Notes under the pieces: generated by a model
Databases searched by the model: none
Told to the model about the DNA's origin: nothing
What the model saw: the letters and a program-made list of their open reading frames with translations, nothing else
NCBI GenBank assembly: GCA_031424145.1
Contig: JANPGV010000213.1
Coordinates: 1-26,083, forward strand
DNA: 26,083 bases
Source of the DNA: JAENVT01 sp031424145
Lineage (GTDB): Bacteria; Actinomycetota; Acidimicrobiia; Acidimicrobiales; Ilumatobacteraceae
Direction: 5' to 3'
Shown: positions 15,002 to 21,975 of the stretch, one piece after another
Numbering within the stretch: the first letter of the stretch is position 1
How the letters are laid out: the number at the start of each line of letters is the position of its first letter
Position numbers and translations under genes: made by a program

Positions 15002-15633
15002 CTCAGATCCTCAGCTGACCACTGACGACGCCGAAAGATGGCATAGGTGAACGGCTGCACGACACCCCACGGGGTGACGTGATCGTGACCGAAAGCTTCG
15101 ATTTGTTCGAACCCCTCTGCAAACAGCACGCTCAACGCTGCTGCAGAGTGCCGGGCAACGGGAAGGCCGCTGCATTGCTCGGGTCCGTTTGCGGCGAAGG
15201 TCGCGACGATCAAGTGTCCACCCGGTCGCACAGCGGCGGTGGCACGGTTCGCATACGTAGCTTGGTCGTACGGATCAATGAGGAAATGAAAGGTGGCGCG
15301 GTCGTGCCAAACGTCGACTTGACCATCGAACACCAAATCGAGCACATCTCTGCACACAAGACGGACCACACCTGTGGCGTCCCCAAGCCGTTCGCCGAGC
15401 TGATGGAGCGCAGCACGTGACAGATCGACGGCATCAATCGACCGATAGCCCTGCTGCACGAGGTCGAGTACCAGCGCCGAGGCTCCAGCGCCGATGAGCG
15501 CAACCCTGCTCGATGGCACCGACACGCGGCACACGAGGTCGCTTCAGGGCTGCGGATCGGTCTGATACCAGCTGACCTCGTCGAATCGCTTCGATGCCCA
15601 CACGGATTCCCAATGATGTAGGTCGCTCGTCAC
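14998..15633 (-). pseudogene. Class I SAM-dependent methyltransferase with in-frame TGA at codon 30
   Basis: One frame runs from GTG 15633 to the TGA at 15000-14998, interrupted only by TGA at 15546-15544. Before it: HHWESVWASKRFDEVSWYQ, the usual N-terminus of a small methyltransferase family. After it: VALIGAGASALVLDLVQQGY (SAM-binding motif I), AVDLSRAAL (acidic end of strand 2), DVWHDRATFHFL, VRPGGHLIVATFA, GPEQCSGLPVARH and the end HVTPWGVVQPF. Relatives as I recall them have a small residue (often Ser) at the interrupted position, so TGA here looks like a nonsense change or readthrough rather than selenocysteine. If translated, the 211-residue protein is complete. GTG 15633 follows TACCGT by 7 bases (leaderless). 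It is coupled to the phosphodiesterase by ATGA. Confidence 0.75.
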
Positions 15634-15640
15634 ACTCCGG

Positions 15641-15646
15641 ACGGTA
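15641..15646 (-). promoter_or_regulatory. Leaderless -10 element (TACCGT) for the methyltransferase operon
   Basis: On the minus strand TACCGT is followed by 7 bases and the GTG at 15633, the same arrangement as before the response regulator (TATCGT, 7 bases, GTG). It supports this start and places the GAAAC operator 34 bases upstream of the hexamer. Confidence 0.45.
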
Positions 15647-15680
15647 CTCACCGCGTGCGGCTCGTGGCGCAACCATCCGC

Positions 15681-15696
15681 GAAACATTTGCGAAAC
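15681..15696 (+). promoter_or_regulatory. Tandem GAAAC direct repeat, operator copy B
   Basis: GAAACATTTGCGAAAC, repeats 11 bp apart, in the 112-base divergent region between the methyltransferase (-) and the AhpD-like gene (+). It lies 50 bases before the ATG at 15746, close to the 52 bases seen for copy A, and 48 bases from the methyltransferase start, so it could serve both promoters. It is followed by TCGCGCAGCG, similar to sequence after the other two copies. Confidence 0.65.
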
Positions 15697-15745
15697 TCGC
15701 GCAGCGCCGAGCACTCTGTCCGGCTCGATGGGCAATGATGGTGCG

Positions 15746-16300
15746 ATGGCCCGTGTAGAACTCCTCGACGCCGACCAAGCACCCCTGTCCGCTCAGCAAT
15801 ACTTCGCCGGCGGCGATCCCGGCCCGATCGTGGCCGCGCTGGCCACGGTGCCCGAACTGCTCGGCCCGGCACTCGGGTTCGTCGGCCCCGCGCTCAGTGC
15901 CGGCTCGGTCGGTCTGCGAGCCACAGAGTTCGCAATCCTGCGTACCTCGACGTTGCAGGGTTGCACGTACTGCATCCACGCCCACACCGCAGTTTCGCTC
16001 GATGCCGGGCTGACGCCGAGCGAGGTGCGAGCCCTGCGCGGTGACATCCCGTTGGAGGACGGGTTCCCCTCCGAATCCGAGCGAGCCTTGATCGGCTGGA
16101 TCGACGCTCTGGCCGGGGCGACAGGGCAGATACCTGACGATGTCTGGCAGGCCGCTCGCCAACATTGGGCTGAGCACGTTTTGATCGAGATATCAGTGAC
16201 GGTCGGCGCGACGATGTTCCTCAACCGCTTCGCCACCGGCCTCCAGCTGCCGACGGCACCGCACGTGCTGCAACGACTCGCCGACGAAGGCATGTCATGA
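15746..16300 (+). CDS. AhpD/carboxymuconolactone decarboxylase-like protein
   Basis: 184 residues from ATG 15746; in-frame ATGs at 15728 and closer are possible, but 15746 sits at leaderless distance from a weak AATGAT hexamer. The CMD core contains the redox motif GCTYCIHAHT (Cys73, Cys76, and a nearby His), the signature of AhpD-type thiol peroxidase partners. The preceding helices (VPELLGPALGFVGPAL, LRATEFAILRTST) and the following ALRGDIP and ERALIGWIDAL stretches are typical. Family members either relay electrons to peroxidases or act as small decarboxylases; the CxxC points to redox. Its ATGA overlap with a radical SAM gene is notable. An operator of the GAAAC type lies upstream. Confidence 0.88.
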   Translation: MARVELLDADQAPLSAQQYFAGGDPGPIVAALATVPELLGPALGFVGPALSAGSVGLRATEFAILRTSTLQGCTYCIHAHTAVSLDAGLTPSEVRALRGDIPLEDGFPSESERALIGWIDALAGATGQIPDDVWQAARQHWAEHVLIEISVTVGATMFLNRFATGLQLPTAPHVLQRLADEGMS

Positions 16301-17148
16301 CCGACACGCTGGCGCCAAGCCGTCCAATCGCTGAAGCCGTGCACGCTGGCACGCTGCCGGGCCGGGTGTGGCTGTACTCCAACTACCACTGCAACCTGGC
16401 CTGCTCGTACTGCCTGACCGAATCCTCCCCGCGCAGCGAGCGCAGGATCCTGAGTGCCGAACAGATGGTTGCCGTCGCCGAGCAGGCCACGGAACTCGGG
16501 TTCACGGCGCTGGGTGTCACCGGCGGCGAGCCGCTCCTGTTGCCATGGCTGCCCGAAGCCGTGCTCGAGATGGCACAGCACCTGCCGCTGGTCCTACTCA
16601 CAAATGGAACGCTGTTTTCCGGTGAGCGCCTCGAACGCGCCGCCAAGTTGGCCCATCCGAACGTGGCGTTGCAGATCTCCCTCGATTCACACCTGCCCGA
16701 TGTCAACGACATGGCCCGCGGGCCCGACAACTTCGCCAAGGTCGTCGAGGCAGTACCTCGGCTGATCGCGCGCGGAGTACAAGTTCGCATCGCCACCACC
16801 ACTGCAGGGCCCGCCGATGATCCAGCACTCGATCCACTGAGACAGCTCGTCATCTCGCTCGGGGTCGCCGCCGACGATCACCTGGTGCGCCCAATCGTGC
16901 GACGCGGCCGAGCTGACGAGCTCGGGCTCGGCGTGCGCGCCGTCGCCCGCGACATACCGAGCGAGTTGACCATTGCGGCCGACGGCGCCTTTTGGGGCAG
17001 TTTCGGCCCCACCGTTCGCAATGGCAGACTCGACACCGACCTGCTACTGACCCGCACGATCCTGCCCTTGTCGATACCGGCCAACGCCTTGCTTGCTGCG
17101 ATCCTAGGCATGCCGGAAGGCGCTGATGCCAAGCTCGGAATTCGTTGA
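16297..17148 (+). CDS. Radical SAM enzyme
   Basis: 283 residues. The [4Fe-4S] motif is CNLACSYC (Cys32, Cys36, Cys39; C-x3-C-x2-C) after WLYSNYH, followed by the SAM-contact motif GVTGGEPLLLPWLP, LLTNGTLF and VALQISLDSH. No SPASM-type cysteine cluster is present in the C-terminal half and the protein is short, so it is a minimal radical SAM barrel. The C-terminus has TIAADGAFWGSFGPTVRNG, which resembles the end of the MoaA/PqqE-like group without the auxiliary cysteines. It is translationally coupled to the AhpD-like gene and probably under the same promoter. The substrate is unknown; possibilities include a peptide, a cofactor or a lipid/sugar intermediate of the neighbouring pathway. Confidence 0.88.
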   Translation: MTDTLAPSRPIAEAVHAGTLPGRVWLYSNYHCNLACSYCLTESSPRSERRILSAEQMVAVAEQATELGFTALGVTGGEPLLLPWLPEAVLEMAQHLPLVLLTNGTLFSGERLERAAKLAHPNVALQISLDSHLPDVNDMARGPDNFAKVVEAVPRLIARGVQVRIATTTAGPADDPALDPLRQLVISLGVAADDHLVRPIVRRGRADELGLGVRAVARDIPSELTIAADGAFWGSFGPTVRNGRLDTDLLLTRTILPLSIPANALLAAILGMPEGADAKLGIR

Positions 17149-17162
17149 GCGAAATGAACTTC

Positions 17163-17178
17163 GGGGCCGGTCGGCCCC
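17163..17178 (+). terminator. GC-rich inverted repeat between convergent genes
   Basis: GGGGCCG/CGGCCCC, 7-base arms with a 2-base centre (as RNA a 5-bp stem with a 6-base loop), lies in the 59-base gap between the ends of the radical SAM gene and the TIGR04282-like gene. Position suggests a bidirectional terminator; there is no strong T-tract, only an A-rich stretch (CCCAAAACC) at 17192. Confidence 0.4.
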
Positions 17179-17207
17179 ACTCGGCGCAACACCCAAAACC
17201 GAAACAC

Positions 17208-17843
17208 TCAACCAACGGTGGCGAGCACCTCGGCGGCTACAGCTGCGAGGTGTTCGCCTCCTGCGAGTGTGGCCACGGCTTTCAAATCCTCGATTGTGTC
17301 AAGATCCCGCGCAGTCGGCAGCAGCCGTACCCGACGACCGCAGGCATGCATTCGGCGAATCTGGCTCAGCCCGGTGTGTGTTGCGCTCATTGCCACGCCT
17401 TCGAACAGATCCTGTGCCATCAGCGCGCTCTCGGCGCACAGCCCTATCATCCAATAGCCACCATCGAGAGCCAGGCCGATCGTGTCGATGCCGCATCTGG
17501 CAGCCTCGATCGCGCCGGCGAGGGCCGACACGACATGCGGGGTTTCCATTCCCACGATCACCCCGGGCCCGAGATCGACAAACCCGTTGCACAACCGCTG
17601 CCCCAGACCTTCGCCGCGCTGGGAGACGACCTCGAACGTTGTCGGCATCCAGTCCTGACCGGCACCATCCAACAACAGCACCCGTCTCGCGCCGGTGACA
17701 GCAGCCACCTCCTCGACGGCGGCGAACGTGTCGGCCAACGCAGCGGCGGCAATTCGGGCAGCCTGCTCGGGAGTGCACGGCGGACACAGCCGGGTCTTGA
17801 CGTCGCCGGCCACAGGCGCTTTGGCGATGATCGTCACGTGCAT
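17208..17843 (-). CDS. TIGR04282/DUF2064-type GT-A glycosyltransferase-like protein
   Basis: 211 residues. N-terminal IIAKAPVAGDVKTRLCPP is the hallmark of this family (nucleotide-binding loop of a GT-A fold), followed by LLDGAG, GMETPHV (metal-site region), LALDGGYWMIGL, and a C-terminal LPTARDLDTIEDLKAV. Cytosolic, no membrane segment. It starts three bases after the stop of the GT2 gene, so the two form an operon. In actinobacteria these two families often occur together with an epimerase and a molybdopterin oxidoreductase (from memory), which matches this window. Precise donor and acceptor are unknown. Confidence 0.88.
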   Translation of the reverse strand: MHVTIIAKAPVAGDVKTRLCPPCTPEQAARIAAAALADTFAAVEEVAAVTGARRVLLLDGAGQDWMPTTFEVVSQRGEGLGQRLCNGFVDLGPGVIVGMETPHVVSALAGAIEAARCGIDTIGLALDGGYWMIGLCAESALMAQDLFEGVAMSATHTGLSQIRRMHACGRRVRLLPTARDLDTIEDLKAVATLAGGEHLAAVAAEVLATVG

Positions 17844-17846
17844 CGG

Positions 17847-18503
17847 TCAGCGACTCCTTTGGTCTCGCAACAAGCGACCCATGTCGCCGATTGCCCGCAC
17901 CGTGCCCCGAACGGTACCGGTGACCTTGGATCGGCCTTCGCGCTCGCGGTATTCGACGGGTACATTGCGCACTCGCCACCCGGCCTCTCGAGCCCGCAGC
18001 ACCATCTCCAGCGGCCAACCCGAGCGGCGGTCGCGCAGGTTCAACGACAACAGACCCTGACGACGAGCGGCTCGCATCGGCCCCAGGTCGGCCAGCCGCA
18101 AGCCGGTACGCCGCCGGACTTCCAAAGCCAGCACCCGGTTGGCCAGGCGTGCATGAACCGGCCATGCGCCACGCTCAGCAATTCGTGCGCCCATCACCAG
18201 GTCCGCTTCGTCACGTTCGACATACCCCGCGACCAGCGGCAGCGCAACCGGGTCAAGCGACGCGTCGCAGTCCATGAAACACACGACATCGTCGGTCGCC
18301 GCCTGCAAGCCCGCCCAACATGCCGAGCCGAAGCCGCGCAGCGGCTCGTGCAACACCGTCGCTCCCAATGCTGCGGCAATTTCCGCGGTGCGATCGGACG
18401 AGCCGTTGTCGACCACGATCGGCCGGTAACCATTGGGCATGCGGCGCAACACCCATTCGATTGCGGTGGCTTCGTTGAGCGCTGGAAGGATGACATCAGG
18501 CAT
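17847..18503 (-). CDS. Family 2 glycosyltransferase (dolichyl-phosphate mannose synthase-like)
   Basis: 218 residues. GT-A fold with VILPALNEATAIEWVL, IVVDNGSSDRTAEIA, HEPLRGFGSACWAGL and the metal-binding DCDASLDP (D-x-D), then MGARIAERGAW and a C-terminal GWPLEMVLRAREAGWRV. No C-terminal membrane pair, so it is a soluble or peripheral enzyme that probably transfers a sugar to a lipid or other small acceptor. An in-frame stop shortly upstream makes ATG 18503 the first possible start. It is divergent from the epimerase across only 33 bases, so the two promoters must overlap. Confidence 0.9.
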   Translation of the reverse strand: MPDVILPALNEATAIEWVLRRMPNGYRPIVVDNGSSDRTAEIAAALGATVLHEPLRGFGSACWAGLQAATDDVVCFMDCDASLDPVALPLVAGYVERDEADLVMGARIAERGAWPVHARLANRVLALEVRRRTGLRLADLGPMRAARRQGLLSLNLRDRRSGWPLEMVLRAREAGWRVRNVPVEYREREGRSKVTGTVRGTVRAIGDMGRLLRDQRSR

Positions 18504-18536
18504 GGTGGTTCACGTGGTGGATGAGAGCGTCGAACG

Positions 18537-19610
18537 ATGAGGGTGCTCGTTACCGGTGGCGCCGGATTCATCGGCTCGCACATTGTCGACGAGCTGGTCA
18601 GCCTCGGCCACGAGGTAGTCGTGATCGATGACCTCGATCCGGCGGCCCACGACGGCGTTCCGATGGGTTTGAGCGCTGACGCCGAATACGTCTGGGGCGA
18701 CGTGCGCGACAACCACGTTTGGCCGCGGCTGCTGCACAACGTCGACGCCGTGTGCCACCAGGCGGCGAAGGTCGGATTGGGTGTCGATTTCGCTGACGTC
18801 ACCGACTATGTGAGCCGCAACGATGTCGGAACGGCCTGCATGCTCCGAGCCTTGCACGACATCGGTTTCGCCGGTCGGATCGTGTTGGCGTCGAGCATGG
18901 TGGTCTACGGCGAAGGACGCTACCGATGCGCCGAACACGGTGTGGTGCGGCCGGCGGTCCGCACCGTTGACGCTTTGGATGCCGGGGTCTTCGATCCACC
19001 GTGCCCGCTGTGCGGCGGATCGTTGAGCAGTGAGCCGGTGCCGGAAGATCACTGGCTTGACCCGCGCAACGTCTACGCCACCACCAAGCTCGCCCAAGAG
19101 GGTCTGTGCAATGCCTACGCGCGCGAGCATCCCGGGTGTTGCGTGACGTCGCTGCGATACCACAACGTGTACGGCCCACGGATGCCGCAAGACACGCCAT
19201 ATGCGGGCGTGGCCAGCGTGTTCCGCAGTGCGTACGAACGCGGTGAAGCGCCGCAGGTGTACGAAGACGGTGGTCAACGCAGAGACTTCGTGCATGTTGC
19301 CGACGTGGCTCACGCCAACGTGCTGGCGTTGACCAACGGCGAACCGGCAGCCGGCCCGTTCAACGTATGTTCGGGTACTCCCAAGACAATTCTCGACATG
19401 GCAGCCGCGTTGCGACCTGCCGGCGGGCCGCAGCCGCAGGTAGTCGGCGGCTATCGACTGGGCGACATACGCCACGTGTTCGCCAGCCCCGAGCGAGCTG
19501 CGCAACGCCTGAACTTTCGGGCCCGAATCAGCTTCGCGGATGGAATGAGCGAGCTCGCCAACGCGCCGTTGCGCACGTGCATCGGGCCGCGCCCCGAGGC
19601 ACTGGCGTAG
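18537..19610 (+). CDS. NAD-dependent sugar-nucleotide epimerase/dehydratase
   Basis: 357 residues, extended short-chain dehydrogenase. The nucleotide motif TGGAGFIGSHIVDEL is at the N-terminus. Catalytic Tyr and Lys are in NVYATTKLAQEG, with VLASSMVVYG before. Between them lies an insertion with CPLCGGSL (a zinc-knuckle-like CxxC preceded by another CxxC-type pair of residues, EHGVVRPAV...DPPCPLC), known from a subset of actinobacterial epimerases. The C-terminal half has SLRYHNVYGPRMP, RDFVHVADVAHANVLAL and FNVCSGTPKTI. It should interconvert nucleotide sugars for the neighbouring glycosyltransferases. It ends eight bases from the end of the convergent membrane-protein gene. Confidence 0.92.
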   Translation: MRVLVTGGAGFIGSHIVDELVSLGHEVVVIDDLDPAAHDGVPMGLSADAEYVWGDVRDNHVWPRLLHNVDAVCHQAAKVGLGVDFADVTDYVSRNDVGTACMLRALHDIGFAGRIVLASSMVVYGEGRYRCAEHGVVRPAVRTVDALDAGVFDPPCPLCGGSLSSEPVPEDHWLDPRNVYATTKLAQEGLCNAYAREHPGCCVTSLRYHNVYGPRMPQDTPYAGVASVFRSAYERGEAPQVYEDGGQRRDFVHVADVAHANVLALTNGEPAAGPFNVCSGTPKTILDMAAALRPAGGPQPQVVGGYRLGDIRHVFASPERAAQRLNFRARISFADGMSELANAPLRTCIGPRPEALA

Positions 19611-19618
19611 TGCTCGGT

Positions 19619-20950
19619 TCACCATTTCGTCACCAGCGCTGCTTGTAGCACCACTGCGCACGCCGCCTGAGCAGCAACGAGCGACGCCGTCACCCAGCGG
19701 CGAAAGTTCATCACGAGCCCCGCGGCGGCGATGACCAGCCAGGGGTAGAACAGCAACCAGATGCGCTCTACCTCGGCCTTGGTGTATTGGGACAGATGCG
19801 AGACCAGCAACGCCGCGGCTGCGCCACCCACCAACAACCACATTCGACGATTGCGCAGGGTGCCGAAGCCGACGACCGTGAGAGGCCCGATGGCAAACAA
19901 CGCTGCGCCGATGTTGCCGAACTTGAAATAGCCCCATTCTCTGAACTGGGCGGTGCCCGCCGCGTATTGACGCTTGGTCGCGGCGACACCATCGAACCAC
20001 CAGAAACCTGCGACTCGAAACACGGCGACCACGGCCATACCGCCGACGAGGGCGCCGAGAAATGTGAACCACGCGCCGCGCCTGCGTTGGACGACCGCAA
20101 CGATCACCACTACCGCAGGAACCATCAGGAAGATCGCGCCGAGGTACGTGAGGAACAGCAGCGAACCGAGGAGCAACCCGGCGACGAGTCCGAACCACAC
20201 GCTCTGACGGCGAGGCCTCGTCACTCCCTCGGCGACCGCGGCAACGCCCAGTGCAGCGACAGCAGTGAAGAACGCATCCGCCGATGTCACCATCCAAATC
20301 GCGTAGGGCGCGACGACCAGCAACGGCGCGCAGCGGCGCATCCACTCCTCGCCGGCGATCGCCCGAACGGTCACCAACACCGCGGCAGCAACGACGCCTG
20401 ATGAAACCACCGACAACATCACCACCGGCCACACTCCACCGAGTCCAACGGCATGGAGAGATTTGAGTACCAGGACATAGCCAGGGGGATGCCCACGGAC
20501 ATGCACCGAGTAGTTGTTGAGCCGGGCGACGAAGGTCCGAACAAATTCGCCGGCCGGTGGCTTCGTCGACAGTGTGGCCAGGTACTCGCTCTTCTGTTCC
20601 GCTCCGTAGCGCAGCCCGTCGAGCCCGTCGGTGACAGCCAGCAACACGGCGAACGATGCCGAACCGATAGCTGTGGCGGCTATCACCCACCGCTGACGAA
20701 CTCGCCACCACCAGCCCCTCCAGCAACCGATACAAACCCCGACGGCGACAGCCATAGCGCCGATCAGACCCCAGCCGAAACGCCAATCCCAGCCGTCCTT
20801 GGCGTTGCGACCAACCAGCGGGGCCGCACCCAGGAACACACTGACCTGGGCGCGTTGTTGACTTCGACCATTGATGACACTCCACCACACAACCCACGCC
20901 GCCGCGGCGAACAACCCAACAGGAAGTAGACGTTGCAGCCGGCGGCTCAT
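19619..20950 (-). CDS. Polytopic membrane protein, GT-C glycosyltransferase-like
   Basis: 443 residues from ATG 20950, which overlaps the stop of the DoxX-like gene (ATGA). About ten or eleven hydrophobic segments are visible. A long extracytoplasmic loop after the second or third segment holds RLNNYSVHVRGHPPGYVLVL, a motif typical of actinobacterial GT-C-like membrane proteins that use polyprenyl-phosphate sugars. Other landmarks are YAIWMVTSADAFFTAVAAL and a late SQYTKAEVERIWLLFYPWL. It may transfer a sugar made by the GT2/epimerase pair across the membrane; this is inference. No signal for a peptidase or transporter was recognised. The DoxX-like partner suggests membrane-linked redox or sulfur function as an alternative. 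Confidence 0.8.
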   Translation of the reverse strand: MSRRLQRLLPVGLFAAAAWVVWWSVINGRSQQRAQVSVFLGAAPLVGRNAKDGWDWRFGWGLIGAMAVAVGVCIGCWRGWWWRVRQRWVIAATAIGSASFAVLLAVTDGLDGLRYGAEQKSEYLATLSTKPPAGEFVRTFVARLNNYSVHVRGHPPGYVLVLKSLHAVGLGGVWPVVMLSVVSSGVVAAAVLVTVRAIAGEEWMRRCAPLLVVAPYAIWMVTSADAFFTAVAALGVAAVAEGVTRPRRQSVWFGLVAGLLLGSLLFLTYLGAIFLMVPAVVVIVAVVQRRRGAWFTFLGALVGGMAVVAVFRVAGFWWFDGVAATKRQYAAGTAQFREWGYFKFGNIGAALFAIGPLTVVGFGTLRNRRMWLLVGGAAAALLVSHLSQYTKAEVERIWLLFYPWLVIAAAGLVMNFRRWVTASLVAAQAACAVVLQAALVTKW

Positions 20951-21876
20951 TCCGTTGCAGGGGACCCGGCAGTCGCTGCTCGTCGAGCGAACAGGGCAGC
21001 CGCCAACGCAAGACCACCCCAGAACGCAACGTTCGAGCCCGTCGACACCTTCTGGATCACACCGTCGTCGCGTACGTAGTCGAACGTCTGCTGCAAGAAC
21101 ACCACGAGCGCCAACGCTGCCAGTGCAACCGCGCCAGCCCAGGCGACGATCGCCTTGCGGCTTCCGACGATCAGCAGCACCCCGCAGGCGATGGTGAGCA
21201 GCGCCGACATCGGATTGAACCACAACAACTTGAGTTCCCAGCGCCGAACCAACTTTCCGTCAGCGGAGAAGCCGGCGTCGCTGCCCAGCAGCGCAGCTGA
21301 TTTCCCGGCAAAATCGATGGAGCGGGCAACGAACAGCCCGAGCACACCGACTGCGGCCGCCACTGCTCCAACAACCCGCAGCGCACGCGTCGATCTGTGC
21401 GGCTCGCCGCCCAACACTCCGTCGACCCCGATGTGATCTCCCGCCGCGGTCGCCCACAAAAGGAGATGCAAGCCAATCATCAACAAATACGACCACGACC
21501 ACTCATCGGACTTCGGGTAGTAGATCACTGCGAGCATGATCGGCACACTCATCGCCGCGCCGGCGAGAGCTACCAATCGGGTTCGATAGCCGATCAGCAA
21601 CAGTGCCGCCAACACGGTCTCGCTGACCAATGTGAACCAACCGAACAGGTGGAAGTTGGGCACGACGATCTCGCGCAGTAGCCAGCGGAACGGCGCAAAC
21701 GGGGCATTGGCTGCGCCCGATTTCGTGTACTTGTACAAGCCGCCACCATTGTCCTCGCCGAAATCCCCCGGCACCTTCCAATGCACATTGGCCAACCACA
21801 GCAGCCCGGCGAGAATGCGAACCCCACCAATGGTTGCGTTCCGAGCCCGGTCACCGATCTGCACCCGATCCAACAT
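20947..21876 (-). CDS. DoxX-like integral membrane protein
   Basis: 309 residues from ATG 21876. The N-terminal half is a four-helix DoxX-type module: GGVRILAGLLWLANVHWKVP, then FGWFTLVSETVLAALLLIGYRTRLVALAGAAMS with conserved short loops, then WSWSYLLMIGLHLLL. The C-terminal half adds three to four more hydrophobic segments (VVGAVAAAVGVLGLFVA, LLTIACGVLLIVGS, and a final pair). Relatives include the thiosulfate:quinone oxidoreductase subunit DoxD and uncharacterised membrane redox proteins. First gene of an operon with the GT-C-like protein; an operator of the GAAAC type is 40 bases upstream, pointing toward this gene. Confidence 0.82.
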   Translation of the reverse strand: MLDRVQIGDRARNATIGGVRILAGLLWLANVHWKVPGDFGEDNGGGLYKYTKSGAANAPFAPFRWLLREIVVPNFHLFGWFTLVSETVLAALLLIGYRTRLVALAGAAMSVPIMLAVIYYPKSDEWSWSYLLMIGLHLLLWATAAGDHIGVDGVLGGEPHRSTRALRVVGAVAAAVGVLGLFVARSIDFAGKSAALLGSDAGFSADGKLVRRWELKLLWFNPMSALLTIACGVLLIVGSRKAIVAWAGAVALAALALVVFLQQTFDYVRDDGVIQKVSTGSNVAFWGGLALAAALFARRAATAGSPATE

Positions 21877-21915
21877 GGGCGCCAGCTTCGCAGACCGCTG
21901 CCTCAACGCTGCGCA

Positions 21916-21931
21916 GTTTCGCGAAAGTTTC
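21916..21931 (-). promoter_or_regulatory. Tandem GAAAC direct repeat, operator copy C
   Basis: On the minus strand GAAACTTTCGCGAAAC, repeats 11 bp apart, in the 99-base region between DoxX-like (-) and rhodanese (+) genes. This copy also happens to contain the palindrome TTTCGCGAAA, which the other two do not keep, so the tandem repeat is the conserved feature. It lies 40 bases before the DoxX-like start and 45 before the rhodanese start. Confidence 0.65.
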
Positions 21932-21963
21932 GTTGCGCAACTTCGGCAACCAGCGTCGATGCC

Positions 21964-21969
21964 TACGAT
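21964..21969 (+). promoter_or_regulatory. Leaderless -10 element (TACGAT) for the rhodanese gene
   Basis: TACGAT is followed by six bases and the ATG at 21976, with no Shine-Dalgarno sequence: a textbook leaderless arrangement. Operator copy C lies 32 bases upstream of this hexamer. Confidence 0.55.
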
Positions 21970-21975
21970 TTGGAC

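Noticed and set aside
15544..15546. Selenocysteine at the TGA in the methyltransferase
   Set aside because: It is outside any catalytic or redox motif and lacks a clear downstream hairpin.
17145..18524. Open plus-strand frame (459 codons) opposite the two glycosyltransferases
   Set aside because: Low-complexity His/Gln/Arg-rich translation typical of an antisense shadow; the minus strand has GT motifs.
18510..21029. Very long open minus-strand frame (839 codons) across the epimerase and membrane-protein genes
   Set aside because: It crosses two well-supported genes on different strands and is Arg/Gly-rich with no coherent fold.
21921..21930. Palindromic operator TTTCGCGAAA
   Set aside because: The palindrome is present only in copy C; copies A and B keep the direct repeat but not the palindrome.
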